NCBI RefSeq assembly: GCF_000208745.1
Contig: NC_030855.1
Coordinates: 20,322,966-20,386,965, forward strand
Length of the DNA: 64,000 nt
Direction of reading: 5' to 3'
From: Theobroma cacao
Taxonomy: Eukaryota; Streptophyta; Magnoliopsida; Malvales; Malvaceae
The translations under genes and the position numbers were made by a program. Every line of letters begins with the position of its first letter. The stretch's first letter is position 1. Shown here piece by piece: positions 12,904 to 27,455 of this stretch. The notes beneath the pieces were generated by a model. That model saw only the letters and a program-made list of their open reading frames with translations. It did not search any database and was not told where the DNA came from.

Positions 12904-15900
12904 ATGGGTGTTTCGTTTAAGATTTCGAAAACCGGTAATAGGTTCAAGCCGAAGCCTTGTCTCCAATCAGAGGTTTCAGTTGATGATGTCTCTGAGAAAT
13001 CTAAAGAGAGCTCACGGCCTAGAAAGCTCCAGGTAAATTTTATAAAAACCCAACTTTCATTTAGCTTGCCGATTAAAAAATATTGTTGGAAAATTACACA
13101 AAAAAGAAAAAAGCAAAAAAAAAGAGAAATTTTGGTAAAGGAAATTCTGGGTTTTGTTTTCTTAGTTTAATTCATCGAACAGATCCTGCCATTTTCCCTT
13201 TTTTTTTTTTAAGAATACAAATTATATATTTTTTTATTTTACTGGAATTTTATTGGTCGATTGCTGGTAAAAGTTAGAGAGAGATTGCAATGTTGCTTTT
13301 TTTGGTTTTATTTATTTATAAAAATTTTCCACAAAGTGTTAAACTAAAAAATGAGCTTGATTTGATCGTATTGCTTTATTTTCATGTAATATTGTGTTGG
13401 CCTTTTTCTTTTTAACCCTTATGCAAACTTAATAGCCTCATATTTTTGGTGTAATAGTTGCTGTAGTTGATGGGATTTTGTTTAGTTTTAAGTTTGTAAC
13501 TTCCTTTATAACTGGTATAAGTTGTGATTTTAGTACAACTTCTATATCTAGTTTGATTCATAGCCAATAATTGAGCCATGAAGCAATAGGGATAAAAAAT
13601 AGTTTATGTGCTTCCGCCTCCCCCTTTTTTTTTCTCTGATCATTTGGATTGTTTGTTGATCTAGGGTGATGTCATTGAAGGTGGTGAGCGTGTTGGTGGG
13701 GTGTCTCAATCAATTGTTTCTGATGAAAGGCTTCGTGTTCCCGCTGGTTGAAGTCAAAATTAGTGTTTTTTTGTTTTTATTTTTCCCTCTCCATATAGTT
13801 GATAATGTTCAGATTCCGTATGTTTTGGTTCTTTCTTGTTTTTGCAGACCATGAAATTTCCTTCACCTTGAACCTGTACCTAGATGGATATTCTATTGGA
13901 AAACCCCCAGAGGTTTGTTTAAGACAGTATTAATGATACTCTATTCATTAGAAGAAAGCTTACTGATAGGGCAGATTTTTTTGTTTCCATCTTATAAGTC
14001 ACTTTTAAGTTTAAGCAATTCTCAAATTTTCAGAAGGAGGCTTTGCATCAGGCTACTGTTCAGGATGCTCCAAAGTTGCATCCATATGATAGGTCATCTG
14101 AAACTCTCTTCTCAGTGAGTGTTTAATCTAATCTTATTTCTGTTTCTTTTTTCTGCCTATTTCTTATTACTTTTTATCTTTATTTTTATTCCTAGAATGT
14201 TGTAAAATGGGGTCTCCTATATCAAATATATTTTGGGTACACTTTGGAAGTTCATTGTTAGATGGTAAAGAATAAAATCTACTATCTAAATGGTTCAGTT
14301 AGCAAAGGTCATCGGTTTGGTTAGCAAAAGAATTGTCCCATATTCATTGAGCCTTGGTGGATAGTGGATTGGATAGCAAGATCTCCTTTTTGTAGGCCAT
14401 TCTTTGCATCAATTATCTGTAAAAGGTGGGTTGACAAAGTAGTGTGTCCTTGGTTAATGTCTTAATGATCTGAGAAAACAATCTTCATAATACGTGACCA
14501 TAATTTTATATTGCCTGGTAACCTTACTTGAACTTCCTTTATTTGGGCTTGGGAGTTGGGACTAGCTCATGCATTTTTTTTTATTCTTCAAAAGATAGGA
14601 GAATATTGACCTTTGATAAATGGTAACTATGTATGGTTGTTAATTTGCTACTCTCAATGCTTTTTGATACAATTGTGAAACATATTTTGAAGAAAGAAAA
14701 AGAAAAGAAGAAAAAGACTTTCATGGATATGAAATAGCATGGCTTTGCGTTTATGTAGAAGCATGATGTTTGAATTCATTTTAGCAATTTCTTCTTGTTT
14801 AATCAAGTATGATTTTGCCTTTTTTTTTTATGCTGAGAACTTTGATTTTGCTTTTTACCATTTAGTTATAGTTTTTAGCAAAATTTAAGTCAACAAAAAG
14901 CAAAAAGCAAGTATTAAAAGTAACATCCAAATTGACCCTTTATGATTTGATTGGTTTGCTGGTGGATTTAACCCACTCATGTCTCCAAACTTGGTTTGAG
15001 AAACTAAATCATTTAGTTTTCAGGAAGAATTGTCTTAATTAAATGAGGCAATTACTTGATATTACCTTGAAGTTGCAGTGTAATTACTCTTTGTATGTTC
15101 TTACATAATATTTTTCTCTTACTATAAGCTTTTCTTATACTTTTTCTCCCCAATTATGTGTGAATGTGCTTGAAGGCAATTGAATCTGGACGATTGCCAG
15201 GAGATATTTTGGATGATATACCATGCAAATATGTTGATGGGACACTCGTATGTGAGGTGAGTAATAAAATTATCATACTTTACCTCTCTGTATCATTTTA
15301 TGTAATAAGTCGAGCGTATTCTACCTCATTCCATTGCATCTGTGCCAGTTCCTTTCTGTTACCAGATGTCTTGCCATGAGTGTTTATAAAAGCAAGTTTC
15401 AACTCACTTGTATCAACCCTTGAACCCTGCTCTAACTTTTTATCACTACTGTTTGTATTTACATATCACTCACAAGAACACCATCTCTACCCTTTTCATT
15501 TTTCTTTTTAAATTCCAGCATTGCATTTTGTGAAAAAATAATTTTAACTTCTTTGTTGGTCTATCAACAGAGGTAGGTAGCAGTTTGTGCTTTTAAATAC
15601 TTTCCATCTATAATTATTAGATCATAGGTACTTTACATCCAATGAACTCATATTTAGGAATTAAAATTCATATTTTCCTTTTGAAGGTGCGAGATTATCG
15701 AAAAAGTGCACCTCAACAAGTGTCTACCATCCCATCTATGGATGGATCCCCTATCATCAATAAAGTGCGCCTTAGGATGTCTTTGGAGAATGTAGTGAAG
15801 GATATTCCATTGAGCTCAGATAATTCATGGACTTATGGTGAATTAATGGTACATTGAGGCAGCTCCTCCATCCTTTGCAAATTACTATTTTACATGTTGC

Positions 15901-18900
15901 TAAGCTGGCATACATTTAATTCTCTTTTGACTGCAGGAAGCAGAGTCTCGGATATTGACAGCCTTGCAACCACGGCTTTTTTTAGATCCTACTCCCAAAC
16001 TGGAGAGGCTTTGTACTAACCCCTTTCCAACTACGGTAATGAGTTCAGACAGTAATCTCAAGTTCTTCTGCTTTGAGCAATCGATCTTATCTTTCTTAAC
16101 CACTTAACCATGTTCAACTTGCAGCTCAACCTTGCTTCTTGTAGCTTGCGACGAAAGAGATTGAGGCATGCTCCAGAAGTTACTGTCACCTCTGCTAGTA
16201 AGATCCATGGCAAGAAGGTTTGCACAGACAGAGTGCCAGAAAGCTCCAATGGGAGGCTGGGAGAGGCAGGAATTATTTCAGGGAGTTTGATGCCACAACA
16301 AGTCCAGGAAAATCTGACTTCTCAGAATAATGTTTCCAACAATATGTTAGCATTAAGACCTAAAAGTTTTGTGCAAGATTCCTCTGTTCCAGCACTTCCG
16401 ATGACATCCCAGTCACCGAGGTATCAAATGGGGGTTGTGAATGCAAGAAGCATGCAGGATCATGGGTCTAGCTCCTTTGTCAATCCATCAACCGCCTCCC
16501 CTGCTGGGCAGGACATGACAATCTCATATGCTGACAGCATAAACTCTGGTGCTTCTCTTCTTGGAAAGCGAGAGAATCCAGATGGTCCGATGTCACCCTT
16601 ATCTGGCCTTAATAAAAGAAACAGGCTTAATGCTGTGGGACCAGATGGGATTCCACAACAACAAATTGGGCCGCATATGGATGGCCTCCATGGACCAGAT
16701 ATGACCTGGAAGAATATGTTGCTGCCCCAGCAAGCAATGGCAAGAGGAATTCAATATGCAAATGTGGGCATGCAGAAGCATCCTCAGCAGGTTTTTGAAG
16801 GGGTTGTGAATCAGGAGGCTGGTGCAATGCCATTTGGTGCAGGACAGCAAGCATTGAGATATGGTGCCAAGGAAGAGCCATTTGATCCAGACAAGTTGGA
16901 TGGCTCTGAGCTCAATCGGGAAAGTGATACTAACCATTTGGACCAACAGCAGACACGACTTCAACCAAGATTACCACATGGATATGTGAGACCTGGTTTC
17001 CCTCAAACACCTTGGAACAATATTAATCAGCATGTTGAGAAAGATGCGAGAAAGGATGAACAGTTCCAAAAAAGGAAATCAGTGCAAAGTCCACGTTTAT
17101 CGGGTGGGGCTTTGCCTCAATCTCCGTTATCATCAAAATCTGGGGAATTTTCAAGTGGTTCCATAGGACCTCACTTTGGGGCTGTTGCAACAATCACTGC
17201 ACTTGGAGCATCTCAAAAGGAGAAGGCAGCTGTTAATTCAGTTCCTGCTGTTGGTGGTACCCCATCTTTGACTTCAAGTGCAAATGATTCTATGCAACGA
17301 CAACACCAGGCTCAAGTTGCTGCTAAGCGAAGATCAAATTCCCTCCCCAAGACCCCAGCAATTAATGCAGTTGGATCTCCTGCAAGTGTTAGTAATATCA
17401 GTGTTCCACTAAATGCAAGCAGTCCTTCTGTTGGAACCCCACCTTTGGCTGATCAATCAATACTTGAAAGGTTCTCAAAGATTGAAATTGTGACTATGAG
17501 GTATGATCTGAATTGAATTACTACTGCATTGGAATTTTGTGATTGATTCTAGCCATTGAATAAATATGTTCCTGTTTCAATGCTGTATATAGTGTTAGCA
17601 TCATCTTTGCTCAAACTTTATAGAATGTTAGTGCCTCTTATTTTATGATGCTTTTCCTAGATGTTTGTTTAGTTCTCCTGGGGTGACATCAGTAGATGAA
17701 AGTTGGATGGGAGGACTATTATATTATGACACCTGCTTGGTTGGTACTATTCATAGTTTTCAGGAAGTAAAGTTGTATAGATGACAATAAAAATATTATG
17801 GTTTCAATTCCAGGTATAAACTCAACAGAAAAAAGAAGAAGGTTGATGAGTACCACATCCAGAAACCCAGCACACATTCTCCTCAACAAGTATCAACCTG
17901 TCTAAACAGTGTTTCCATTAATGAGGATTTTAAAGACAGTTCAACTCCACTATCAAAGTCACTATTTGGTGGCAGCATGAATACATACAAGACAAGAATC
18001 TTAAATTTTGTGCAGGTTGACCGTGTTGTTCAAGGTTTGTTTTGTTGTTACTAGTCAGATTCTGATCCCCCCTCAAATATTTAGTGGTTTATCCCCCTTG
18101 CCTTAACCCTGCTCTACTTTAACAGGGAATGTCGTTTCTGTAGTTCCTAGGGTACGGACTAGAATGATAATGTCTGAGAAACCAACCGATGGGACTGTAG
18201 CAATGTTTTATGGAGACATAGATGATGGTGACATTCCTGGTGCAGAGGATTATATTTCTCATTTTCCTATGCTTCCAAATACTGTAAGTTCGTCTTCTTG
18301 TTAGAATTTTGCAGTCCTAAAAGAAGAGCATGCCTTTTAGACTGATTGAAAACTGCCAGGTCTCAGTTTTTGGGTGGTAAAAGAAAGTCTATGCCATTAC
18401 TTTATTTTAGAGTTTTTTCTTAATATTTTTTTCTTTCTGCACTCAACTCGTAAATTTTCACTGGTGTACTTTTGGGTTGCTTACTGGTCTTACAAACATA
18501 TTATCTTTGGTGCGCGTTCAACATATTCTTAATCTCCATTGGTGCATCTTAGAGGATTTCCCGCTTGTCTAATCATCAACTAATCTTACTTCACTTCCCT
18601 GTCAATTTAGATATCTATTCCTCACCATGTTCAGTTTAATTCATGTTTTCTTTTGAGCCTATATTTTTCTGTGTCAAACTCAGTTGCAGACTTCAACCAT
18701 ATCAAGAAGAATAGAAAGAGTTAGTCTAATATGCAATTGTTTTATTAAGAAAGTTTCTCTTTGGCTGGTATTTTACGTCATCCCATTCTGGGTTTATTAA
18801 TTAGGCTAAAGGGATGAATGGCTAACAAGTAACAATATAGCAAGCATCAAATTTTGTGCGTCACTGCAGTTTGCAGTTTGAACAATTGAACCTTTGTATT

Positions 18901-19714
18901 TTCCGCTTTTCTTGTTTATGCAAGAATTTCTGTGTTGTTTTTCTGACATGTTCATCTGATTAATCCTGCAACAGCACTTGGCAGACTTGCTTGCGGGACA
19001 GTTCTGTTCACTGGTATGTCTGCTATTAGTCTTGATATTAGGAGTTAAAAGATTTTAGGGTACGATTATTTTCACTTCAATCTTATTCCAAATTGTGCAG
19101 ATGCTGCGTGAAGGGCATCACCTTGTGGAAGATAATGTCCAGGCAAAACCAACTTGTGTGCTAATGGCCTCAAGCAGTCAACAAAATTCTGCTGCAACCT
19201 TTCCCAACAGTTCTGCAGTTGATATGCAGCATACAATGCAGCAGTATGCTGACGCTGTTCCAGGTCAGGCAACCAATGAAGTGGCAAAGCCTAATAGCAG
19301 TAATAATATATCCATAAATTCATCCCCAAGTGCGCTAGGAAACACTAGGATGCTGCCTCCTGGAAACCCTCAGGCCTTACAGATGTCTCAAGGACTCCTA
19401 TCTGGGGTTTCAATGCCTGCAAGGCCACCACAACTAGATACACAACCTGCACTTCAGCCACAGCCACAGCCACAGCCACAACAAGCTCAGCAGCAACAAG
19501 CTCAGCAGCAACAAGCATCACAGCAGCAGCAGCAGCAGCAGCATCAGCAAAGTCAACATGCCTTGCTCCAACAGCAGCATCAGCATTTCCAGAGATCACC
19601 AATGATGCTTGCATCAAATCCTCTTTCACACTCGAATGCAATTGGGCAGAATTCAAACATGCAGTTGGGTAATCAAATGGTCAATAAACATTCCCCTCTC
19701 CAGCTTCAGATGTT

Positions 19715-19756
<42 letters not shown>

Positions 19757-20750
19757 TCAACAACAGCAGCAGCCACAGCAGCAGAGGAAATTGATGATGG
19801 GACTAGGAACAGCTGTAGGTATGGGAAACATTGGCAATAACATGGTCAGGCTTGGAGGCCTAGGCAATGCCATCGGAATTGGAGGTGCAAGGGGAATTGG
19901 TGGGTCTGGAATCTCAGCTCCAATGTCACCTATTTCTGGCATTGGAAATATGGGCCAGAACCCAATCAATCTTAACCCAACTTCAAATATTACGAATGCA
20001 ATAAGCCAGCACCTTCGACCCGGGCCACTAACACCTGCTCATGCTCATGCGGCTCTCATTTCAAAATTGAGGATGGGCCGAGCAAACATGTTAGGCAATC
20101 CTCAATCAAGCATAGCTGGGATGTCTGGGGCCAGACAGCTGCATCCGGGGTCTGCGAGTCTTTCAATGTTGGGCCAGAATCTGAACCAGGCTAACATGAA
20201 CCCTATGCAACGGACTGCTATGGGGCCCATGGGTCCTCCAAAGATGATGCCTGGGTTGAACAACCTTTACATGAACCAGCATCAGCAACAGTTTCAGTTG
20301 CAGCATCAGCAGCAGCAGCAATTGCAGCATCAGCAGCAACAGCAACAACAGCAACACTTACAGCAGCTGCAGCATCAGCAATTACAGCAACAGCAGCAGC
20401 AACAGCTACAGCAGCAGCAGCAACAAGAAACAACCTCACCACTACAGGCTGTGGTTTCTCCTTCACAGGTAGGCTCACCATCAACCATGGGAATTCCACA
20501 ATTGAACCAACAATCTCAGCAACAGCAAGCCCAGCAACAGCAAGCCCAGCAACAGACCAGTCCACAACAAATGAATCAAAGGACTCCCATGAGTCCACAA
20601 CTGAGCTCAGGTGCTATCCATGCTGGTAACCCAGAGGCTTGTCCAGCTAGCCCCCAATTGAGCTCCCAGACCCTTGGTTCAGTTGGTAGCATCACAAATT
20701 CTCCTATGGAGCTTGGTGTGAACAAGAGCAACTCTGTTGGCAATACATAG
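12904..20750 (+). CDS. PHL: PHL-like protein with Spt20 domain and Q-rich tail
   Basis: Homologue of Arabidopsis PHYTOCHROME-DEPENDENT LATE-FLOWERING (At1g72390), a nuclear photoperiod-flowering factor of the Spt20 family; Spt20 is a SAGA co-activator subunit. Twelve exons: 12904-13032, 13665-13746, 13848-13912, 14034-14114, 15176-15256, 15687-15848, 15937-16035, 16125-17500, 17814-18034, 18126-18283, 18975-19013, 19101-20750. They sum to 4,143 nt, exactly 1,380 codons plus TAG, close to the family length (about 1,325). The N-terminus MGVSFKISKTGNRFKPKP is typical of the family. The Spt20 region covers roughly residues 70-235 (EISFTLNLYLDGYSIGKPPE, then ESGRLPGDILDDIPCKYVDG). Exon 8 (residues 234-691) is low complexity, rich in S, P, N and Q. 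Exon 12 (832-1380) carries long Q and QH tracts and glycine-methionine-rich stretches, suggesting a disordered activation-type tail. All junctions are GT-AG. The start was chosen because the frame opens there after a CT-rich leader. Confidence 0.95.
19441..20560 (+). repeat. CAG/CAA triplet tracts encoding polyglutamine
   Basis: Three clusters lie in the last PHL exon: about 19447-19577, 19716-19785 and 20278-20560. The purest run is CAG from 19716 to about 19745. It then turns into mixed CAG/CAA/CAT, coding Q with H. Pure CAG runs tend to be length-polymorphic. Confidence 0.9.
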
Positions 20751-21689
20751 CATGTTCTGAGTACTACTTTTTCTTTTAAGCTAATGGTTGAGCGGCCGTG
20801 GTTATAAGCCATCCTTCTACTGGAAGAATCTGTAAAGACAGTCTTTCTGGCAGATGGTCCGTCAGTGGAAAGCAGTTTGATCAAAAGGAATGAGGTACTG
20901 TTTGATAACTGTTAAAAGCTAATACGTGAGCCGCCTGGTGCCATGCTATCCACGGATGATTCACAATGGGGGCAGCGGCCCCCTCTGAAATCCTAAAAAC
21001 TTCGAGTTGTGGGGTGCATGAATAACTACGAGAAGTTTTAGCACTGATTATTGGTGGTATGTAATTTCTTGTAAGAGATGGGTTTGAATCCCTTTTTCTC
21101 ATAATAATAAAAGTTTATAATTTTACCTCCGACAAAGTTTCATGTAGTATCACACTTATGGTTCATGTTCATGATAGGCAAAGATTCAAAAAACAATTCA
21201 CTTTCATCAATTAAAAATTCATTCTTTTGGTAAAATAACTAAAGTACATTTGGTCGGGTACCATCTAATCTAAGTATCTAACCTCTAATTTTCATTGAAA
21301 TCAAAACTAATAGTGAAGATTTAAGTGTTCAATAAAAAACCTAGTATGCATTAAAACTTAAGTCATGCAAGTAATTGGTTCTTAAATTATGATTAGTTTC
21401 ATATGATCTTAAAACCATGAATTTCTTTATCAAGATGAAACAATAAATTTCATAGGTATTGTAACTTGTAGCACATTTCATTAATATTCTTGTGCTCGAT
21501 TTATAAAGTTGCAGTTTTCTCAATTGAAAAGTAGGACACCATTCCTCCAAACAGATGACACAAAAGAGTACTCCATTTTTTGATGACGGCCTATGATTAG
21601 TTATGCGATGACAGATTCCGCACTTTGCTTGATGCCTAATCAATGATCTGAACAAACTTAACAAGAGGATTTAACATGAATGAAAGACT
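20751..21689. other. Convergent 3' spacer between PHL and HAOX-A
   Basis: No gene is seen. The two genes face each other tail to tail here. An AATAATAAAA stretch near 21102-21112 could serve as the PHL poly(A) signal. The rest is AT-rich and unremarkable. Confidence 0.55.
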
Positions 21690-24600
21690 TTAAAGCATAG
21701 AGTGGAGTGCCTCATGCTTTGTTCTGACATGGTTTCTGGTAATATCCTTCACAGTGGGGCATCCAGAAAGAGCCATGGTGAGCTCAAGCTCATCCTTCAG
21801 CATTTCAATAACCCTTTTCACCCCATATTCTCCTTTTGCAGCAAGCCCATAGACAGCAGGCCTTCCAATCTGCAGCTCTTACATGTCAGTGTCCACAAAG
21901 TGTTTTAAGATTGAAAAAGCTTACAGGCAAAAGCAGTTTAATAATCCTTTAAATTTCATGTGCAAGATAGGAAAATTAATCTGGTATGCGCCCAATAGGA
22001 ACAATGGGATCCCAAAAGAACTTACAAGGACGGCTTGAGCACCGAGGGCTAACGCCTTGAAAACATCTGTTCCCCGCCTTATTCCTCCATCAAACAAAAC
22101 AGGAACCTTTCCTTTAACAGCATGAACCACCTGCAAACTCATGGTAAAAATTAATGTCCATACTGGTTCTATATCTCCAAAAAGCATGGAAGGGGAACAC
22201 CATGCCTAAGGCAAATGTTTCTTGCAAGCCATGTGCTAGCAAATACATTTCTAGATTTAGAATTACAAGAACAAATGATTTTGAGGAAAAGGATTCAGCA
22301 ATGACACCCCTCCTCAAATTGCCTCATTCTGATGATTACTAGTATACTGCCTTATTAAGGTAACCTATTGGGAAAACTATTCATTCAAAAGTTTTCTTGT
22401 CTTCATTTGTAGGATAATTCATTACATATCTATTGACAAAGCAAGAACAGAGAAGTACAAAGATATTACAACTAGGAGAAGTTGTAAAAACAAATATAAG
22501 AAAAGAAAACACAGATTGAGAGAAAAAACTGTTAACATGTACTTAACAATTGGCAATTTCATTTTCCTGCAAGTACTTCACAAACAACTATGATTTTCTC
22601 TGAAAGATTATAAAAAAAAGAAAAAGCAAAAAACAGGGCCTGCATTCATCACTTTATATACAATACCTAATCATGTTGGAAAATCTAAAAGCTTCACAAG
22701 CAAGCAGGATCAACAGTGAGAGGGTTACCTCTTCCAGAACAGAAATAGTGGCCGGAGAATAATCTAGTTGCCGACCTCCATGATTGGAGACAACAATCCC
22801 ATCAACGCCTACTTCAACAGCCTTTATTGCTGCCAATTTTGACATATCAAATCTTAAGTGATGATTTTATATAAAAGAGTAAACCAGAATATCCAAAAAG
22901 AAAAAGAGGGAAAAGCTTTGACCTTAAACAATCAAAAACCTGTTGTGTTCTATAAACTCACAATGACATTCGCAACCTATGAAATTGTATATATGAGGAA
23001 ATTATCTGATTTTACTTTCCAAAGAGCGCCAATAGACCTAATCAGAATTGCATAATGGATATTTTTACTAATGTATAAATACAAGAAAGAGTAAAGTTCT
23101 TTCTTTTCTTCTTACATACAAGGGCAGAGCATTTCTACTTGAACTTAGAATCTCTAACCATATTTTATCCTTCAAACCATCTGAGCTAAGGTGAAGTGGC
23201 AGCATAGAGGACTTATCATAAAACATTAAGTCCAGCTTAAAAAAAGGGCTCCTTTCTAGAATTCCATGGAATAAAGGTTTCAAAAACTCTATCTTTATGA
23301 ATTACAAAAGGGCAATTTTCAAAAAGACTAAAGCCATGGCAATCATTAGTAACAACATTTCAAATTTGAAAACTTGAGAATGTCCATATTCATCATTTAC
23401 TGTATAGGGAAAGAAACCACAATGCAACTGATTTGATGAGTCTTTTCTTACCATCTTCACAAGTAAGTACTCCCTTGATCAGAAGCGGCAAGTTTGTAAT
23501 AGATCTTAACCATCCTATGTCCTGCAAATGTTCCAATGCACTGCTTCAAATTAAACAAGAACGGAAAAAACAAGGGTGCGTCCATGCCTAATGACTAACA
23601 ACAACAATGAAAAATCATTAAACATATAGGAACTTCCATTTAGGACCTTTTCTCAAAACTTTGAGATGATGTTAACTTAAACAACATAGCTATTTAGAAC
23701 AGTCCTGTATATTCATCATTTACTTCTAATATAAGGATAGAAACATATTCAAAAGAATTCCAAACAGCATATGACAAGTCAATCAATCCAGTTTCTTGGT
23801 TTATACTCTATACCTTCCAAGACAAAGAGGCATCAAATGTATTGTTGGCAAAAGCTTCTAGATTTGAACCATCATCCTGTAAATGTTCAATGTACTGAAT
23901 GAATATTACATGCTTACTATGAATCTCAACTATAAAATAGAACTTCCAAGGTGGAAACATGCACACAAAGGAAGAAAGCATAAGCTTCTATATCATCAGT
24001 GAACCCCAAGTTAGCATTGAGTCTTCTGTATTGGTGGTACCACCCTCCCTTTACAGGCCTTGGGTCCTGCCTTATCCATGGGTGATATACCCTCATATGA
24101 CTAGGCCAATAATAATTTTTTTACAAAGAGTATACTGTAAACTACATAGCAGACAATAAATTCTAATTTTCTCTGAACATGGAAATAAACATCGATGCAC
24201 ATTTCTTTCTAATAAATTAGTAATGGCCAGACATTGCATCCTGGTATATTTAGCAATAATTATGGATAAAATTTTTTCACTCACAGAGGAAACTTTTGTT
24301 GATATGAGGCCCTTAAAGTTCTTCAGCTGAGGTGCAACCATTCTGCAAAAGTATGAAAATTTTCGTATGAAGGGCATAAATTTCAGCTTATTATTAAATG
24401 TGTGGATGAGTGAGTTAATGTTCTCCACAATGTGCCCTATCCAACAGCATATAAAGCACTTATATCAATCTGTCAACATAAAACGAAATGAAAGAAAAGA
24501 AGCACTATGTCACTTGTTCTTAATGTCTGCCTCCCTCCGACCAAGTCTAGGAGTATCTACAGTTAGGACAATGGCCTTGTATCCACATCTTTCAGCTCTC

Positions 24601-25406
24601 TGCACTAAATTAGCTGTTATATCTCGCCTCTTGTATACCTGTTCACGGAAGGATAGTAAGATTGTCATAAATTCAGTTCTTGCCAGTGGGATAGCAAATC
24701 CCAAAGGATAAAGAGAAACTGCTGTCCAACAAAAAAAAAAAATGAAGATTCACAAAAGTAGTTGAAGTAGCATCAATACATATAATTGAAAGAACCGAAT
24801 AGCTTTGCAGCTTGAAGCAACCTCCTCAACTGTGCAGGTAGACATGTAGGATAAAATCTGTATTTATAACACAACTCAGCATTCACTTTTACAGGAAGCC
24901 AATGAGCCTAAAGCTGTTTATATTATGTTATACCATTATGGTATTACATGCAGCAGCTGCTCTGGCTGTGGCGACTTCACCTGTTAAAAACACAACAAAA
25001 ATAGCAAAATTGGTACTTGAGATAAAATTAAAAAAGACAGCTGAAGAGGAATCAAACCTTCAGGGTGTGCCAACTTATGCATTGCAGTTGGAGCAATCAT
25101 AATAGGTGCTGAAATTTTGTACCCTAGAACAGTAGTTGACAAATCAATTCTGCTGGCATCAACAAGTACCCTTGGCAGGATCCTGAGAATCAATGTATCC
25201 AAATCAGTAGAATGTTTTACCTAGCTAGCTACGATAATTTCATTAGCAGACTTAACAGCTTACGTAAATCTATGAAATGCTTCCACATTCTCTTTTAGTG
25301 TGTGCTGATCCTCAGCTCCACCACTATAGTAGTCATAGTACATTTTAGGAAGGGCTTGCCTAGCTAATTCTTGGAACTCATTAACATTAACTGGTTCGGC
25401 TGCCAT
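21690..25406 (-). CDS. HAOX: Peroxisomal (S)-2-hydroxy-acid oxidase, HAOX-like copy A
   Basis: FMN-dependent alpha-hydroxy-acid oxidase: converts (S)-2-hydroxy acids to 2-oxo acids with H2O2 release in peroxisomes. Eleven exons, in coding order: 25264-25406, 25058-25182, 24934-24980, 24780-24857, 24514-24638, 24285-24342, 23814-23876, 23452-23521, 22729-22829, 22026-22130, 21690-21869; 364 aa, all GT-AG. Conserved pieces include [46 protein letters not shown], the catalytic-base block [29 protein letters not shown] and IGRP. The C-terminus is SML, a PTS1 signal as in Arabidopsis HAOX. By spinach glycolate oxidase numbering it has Tyr at 24, Met instead of Trp at 108, and Leu at 161. The Trp108 loss favours HAOX (medium/long-chain acids) over the photorespiratory GOX type. 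An acceptor just before the ATG (25412-25414) implies an intron in the 5' UTR. Confidence 0.95.
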
Positions 25407-27455
25407 TTATCCTGGAAATAAAGATATTGAGACAACAAAAATTAAAAAGGCACTATCAATTTTCAATGCTCCAGAGCCTTTAGTTTATTTATGGATTTTA
25501 GGTCAAGCTTAAACCTATTGCAAAAACAAACTACAATAAATGTTGTTTGATCATGAAAGAACCTGGAGATATTCCTACTAGAACAAAAACTAGACTAACT
25601 TGAGAAAAGCTGGGGCTCCTCAGCAGCTATAAACAGGTTTCATTCCGAAGATAATTCATAATATGGAAAATACGCAAAAGCCATATCTAATAAAACAATA
25701 ACAGACATAGCAACATTTGCTTCTTGCCCAGAAAACCACGTTGTTATCTTCTGCTCGATAAAAGCCTAAAAGTCTCTCTAAGTCATATTAAAAACAATAA
25801 GGAACAGAAATTCCACAAACGTGAAGTTTCATACATTAATTTCAAACTGTTTGATAAAGTTTACAATTTCGGAAATGTGAATAGAATTGTACCTTTGATG
25901 AATGAACTGAACTATTTCAAATTGAACCTGTGAAATCCCCGTGATGTAAAAGTTGCAACTGCAATAAATGCATCAGTGTGTATATATATATATAGGCAAG
26001 AACGACGAGTAAAGATGACTAATTGGTCATCCTTTCTGCCATCATTGCTGCTCTTACAACTTGACCTGTTTCTGCTACTTTTCTGCCCGTTTTTCTTTAT
26101 GATCACTTTCGATTTACAAGGTTGTCTTTGTCTTGTAGCAGAGGATAAAAATGTTTTGTTTTATGTGCCCAAATCTTATGGAATGGAATTAAACCTCGTC
26201 CTTGACCCAACAGACTTTAACCTGTTTCTATCCAGTGGATTTGGGCTCAAACTCAGCTCAATTTTCATTGAGATATTTTTGTTAATTCTGGGTCAGTCCA
26301 AGGAAAGTTTCGATCATAAATAATATTATTTTAATTTTTAATATTATTTTATTTATAAAATTTTTATCATTAATGTAATATTTACTAAAATTTATAAATT
26401 ATTCTAAATATAATTTTAAATTTTAAATTTATAAAATCATTAATATTTAGACATCATCTTACTTGATAAGAAAAAATTATGCTCAGATAGACGTAAATTT
26501 TACTTGATCAAAACATGTCATGATCTTGATTCTTGCATCAACATAACAAGAAATGCGGATACAAATCAAGTTGGCATATGAAACACTACAAAAACAAGTG
26601 TTCCCGTGCATCGGTCTTGCATGGATTATCCAATTAATTATCATTATTCCATTTAATCTATTATAGGAAGGGAATATTTGTAAATATAATAATGTGTGAT
26701 ATCTCATCTTGCATCAGATGTGAATGTTATTGTTAAAATTTATGTAAGTGTTTGAATCAATCAGTATTAACAATTTAAATTTAAATTTTTGAAAATATGT
26801 GATTTAAATTAAAAAATTATTAAATTAAAAATATCTGAATTTTTAAGAGATTTGTAATGGATTTTCCCTTGGGGTGAGTTTGGGTTGGGTGCATACTTGC
26901 ATTAATGGGTTTCGCTTAGGCTTAGTTTGGACGGGATGCATGCCCGCATCATTGCCTCGGTTTTCGTTTTTTTCTCTCTTTGCAGAGGCCTTTGTGGAGT
27001 ATTTGTTTAGAGTCATTGCACAGTATTTTCAAAGATTCATTCACATGTGAGGGTTTTGGTTTATGTCACTGTTAAGTCATTTTTTTTATTCATTCACGTG
27101 AGATGATTTTGGTTTTTGAGAAATTGAATTCAATCGCTGAAATTTATAACGTCAGAAAATATGGTTGGCTTACCGTATTTTGATTCTGGAGACTTGTTTT
27201 CTCCACGTCTATCATCGATTCTCTGTTGTCCTTGCTGAGTCTCCAAACGTTCCTTGTTTATAACACGACAAAACATAGTAAACACTACGTGTAAAGTCAG
27301 CAAACATCCTTCCACTACTGGAAAGTGGAAACTACACTAGTACAAGTCATTCTTAGTAACGACCTTGTTAATAAGGTAAGGCTTCCACTTATTTGATACC
27401 AAATAAATTACTGACATAATCCATCCACTGGAAATTTGTTTCTTCTGGATAAATA
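25407..27455. other. Spacer between HAOX-A and HAOX-B
   Basis: It should contain the promoter and upstream non-coding exon of copy A; the exon could not be placed. A short TA tract lies at about 25980-25993. The stretch 26330-26460 is almost pure A/T and is probably old repeat. From about 27305 to 27455 the sequence is recognisably similar to the 3' flank of copy C (43612-43757). No gene is seen. Confidence 0.5.

Noticed and set aside
16599..16964. Antisense open frames within PHL exon 8 and exon 12
   Set aside because: They are shadows of the repetitive coding strand (Q-rich reads as A-, V- or L-rich on the other strand).
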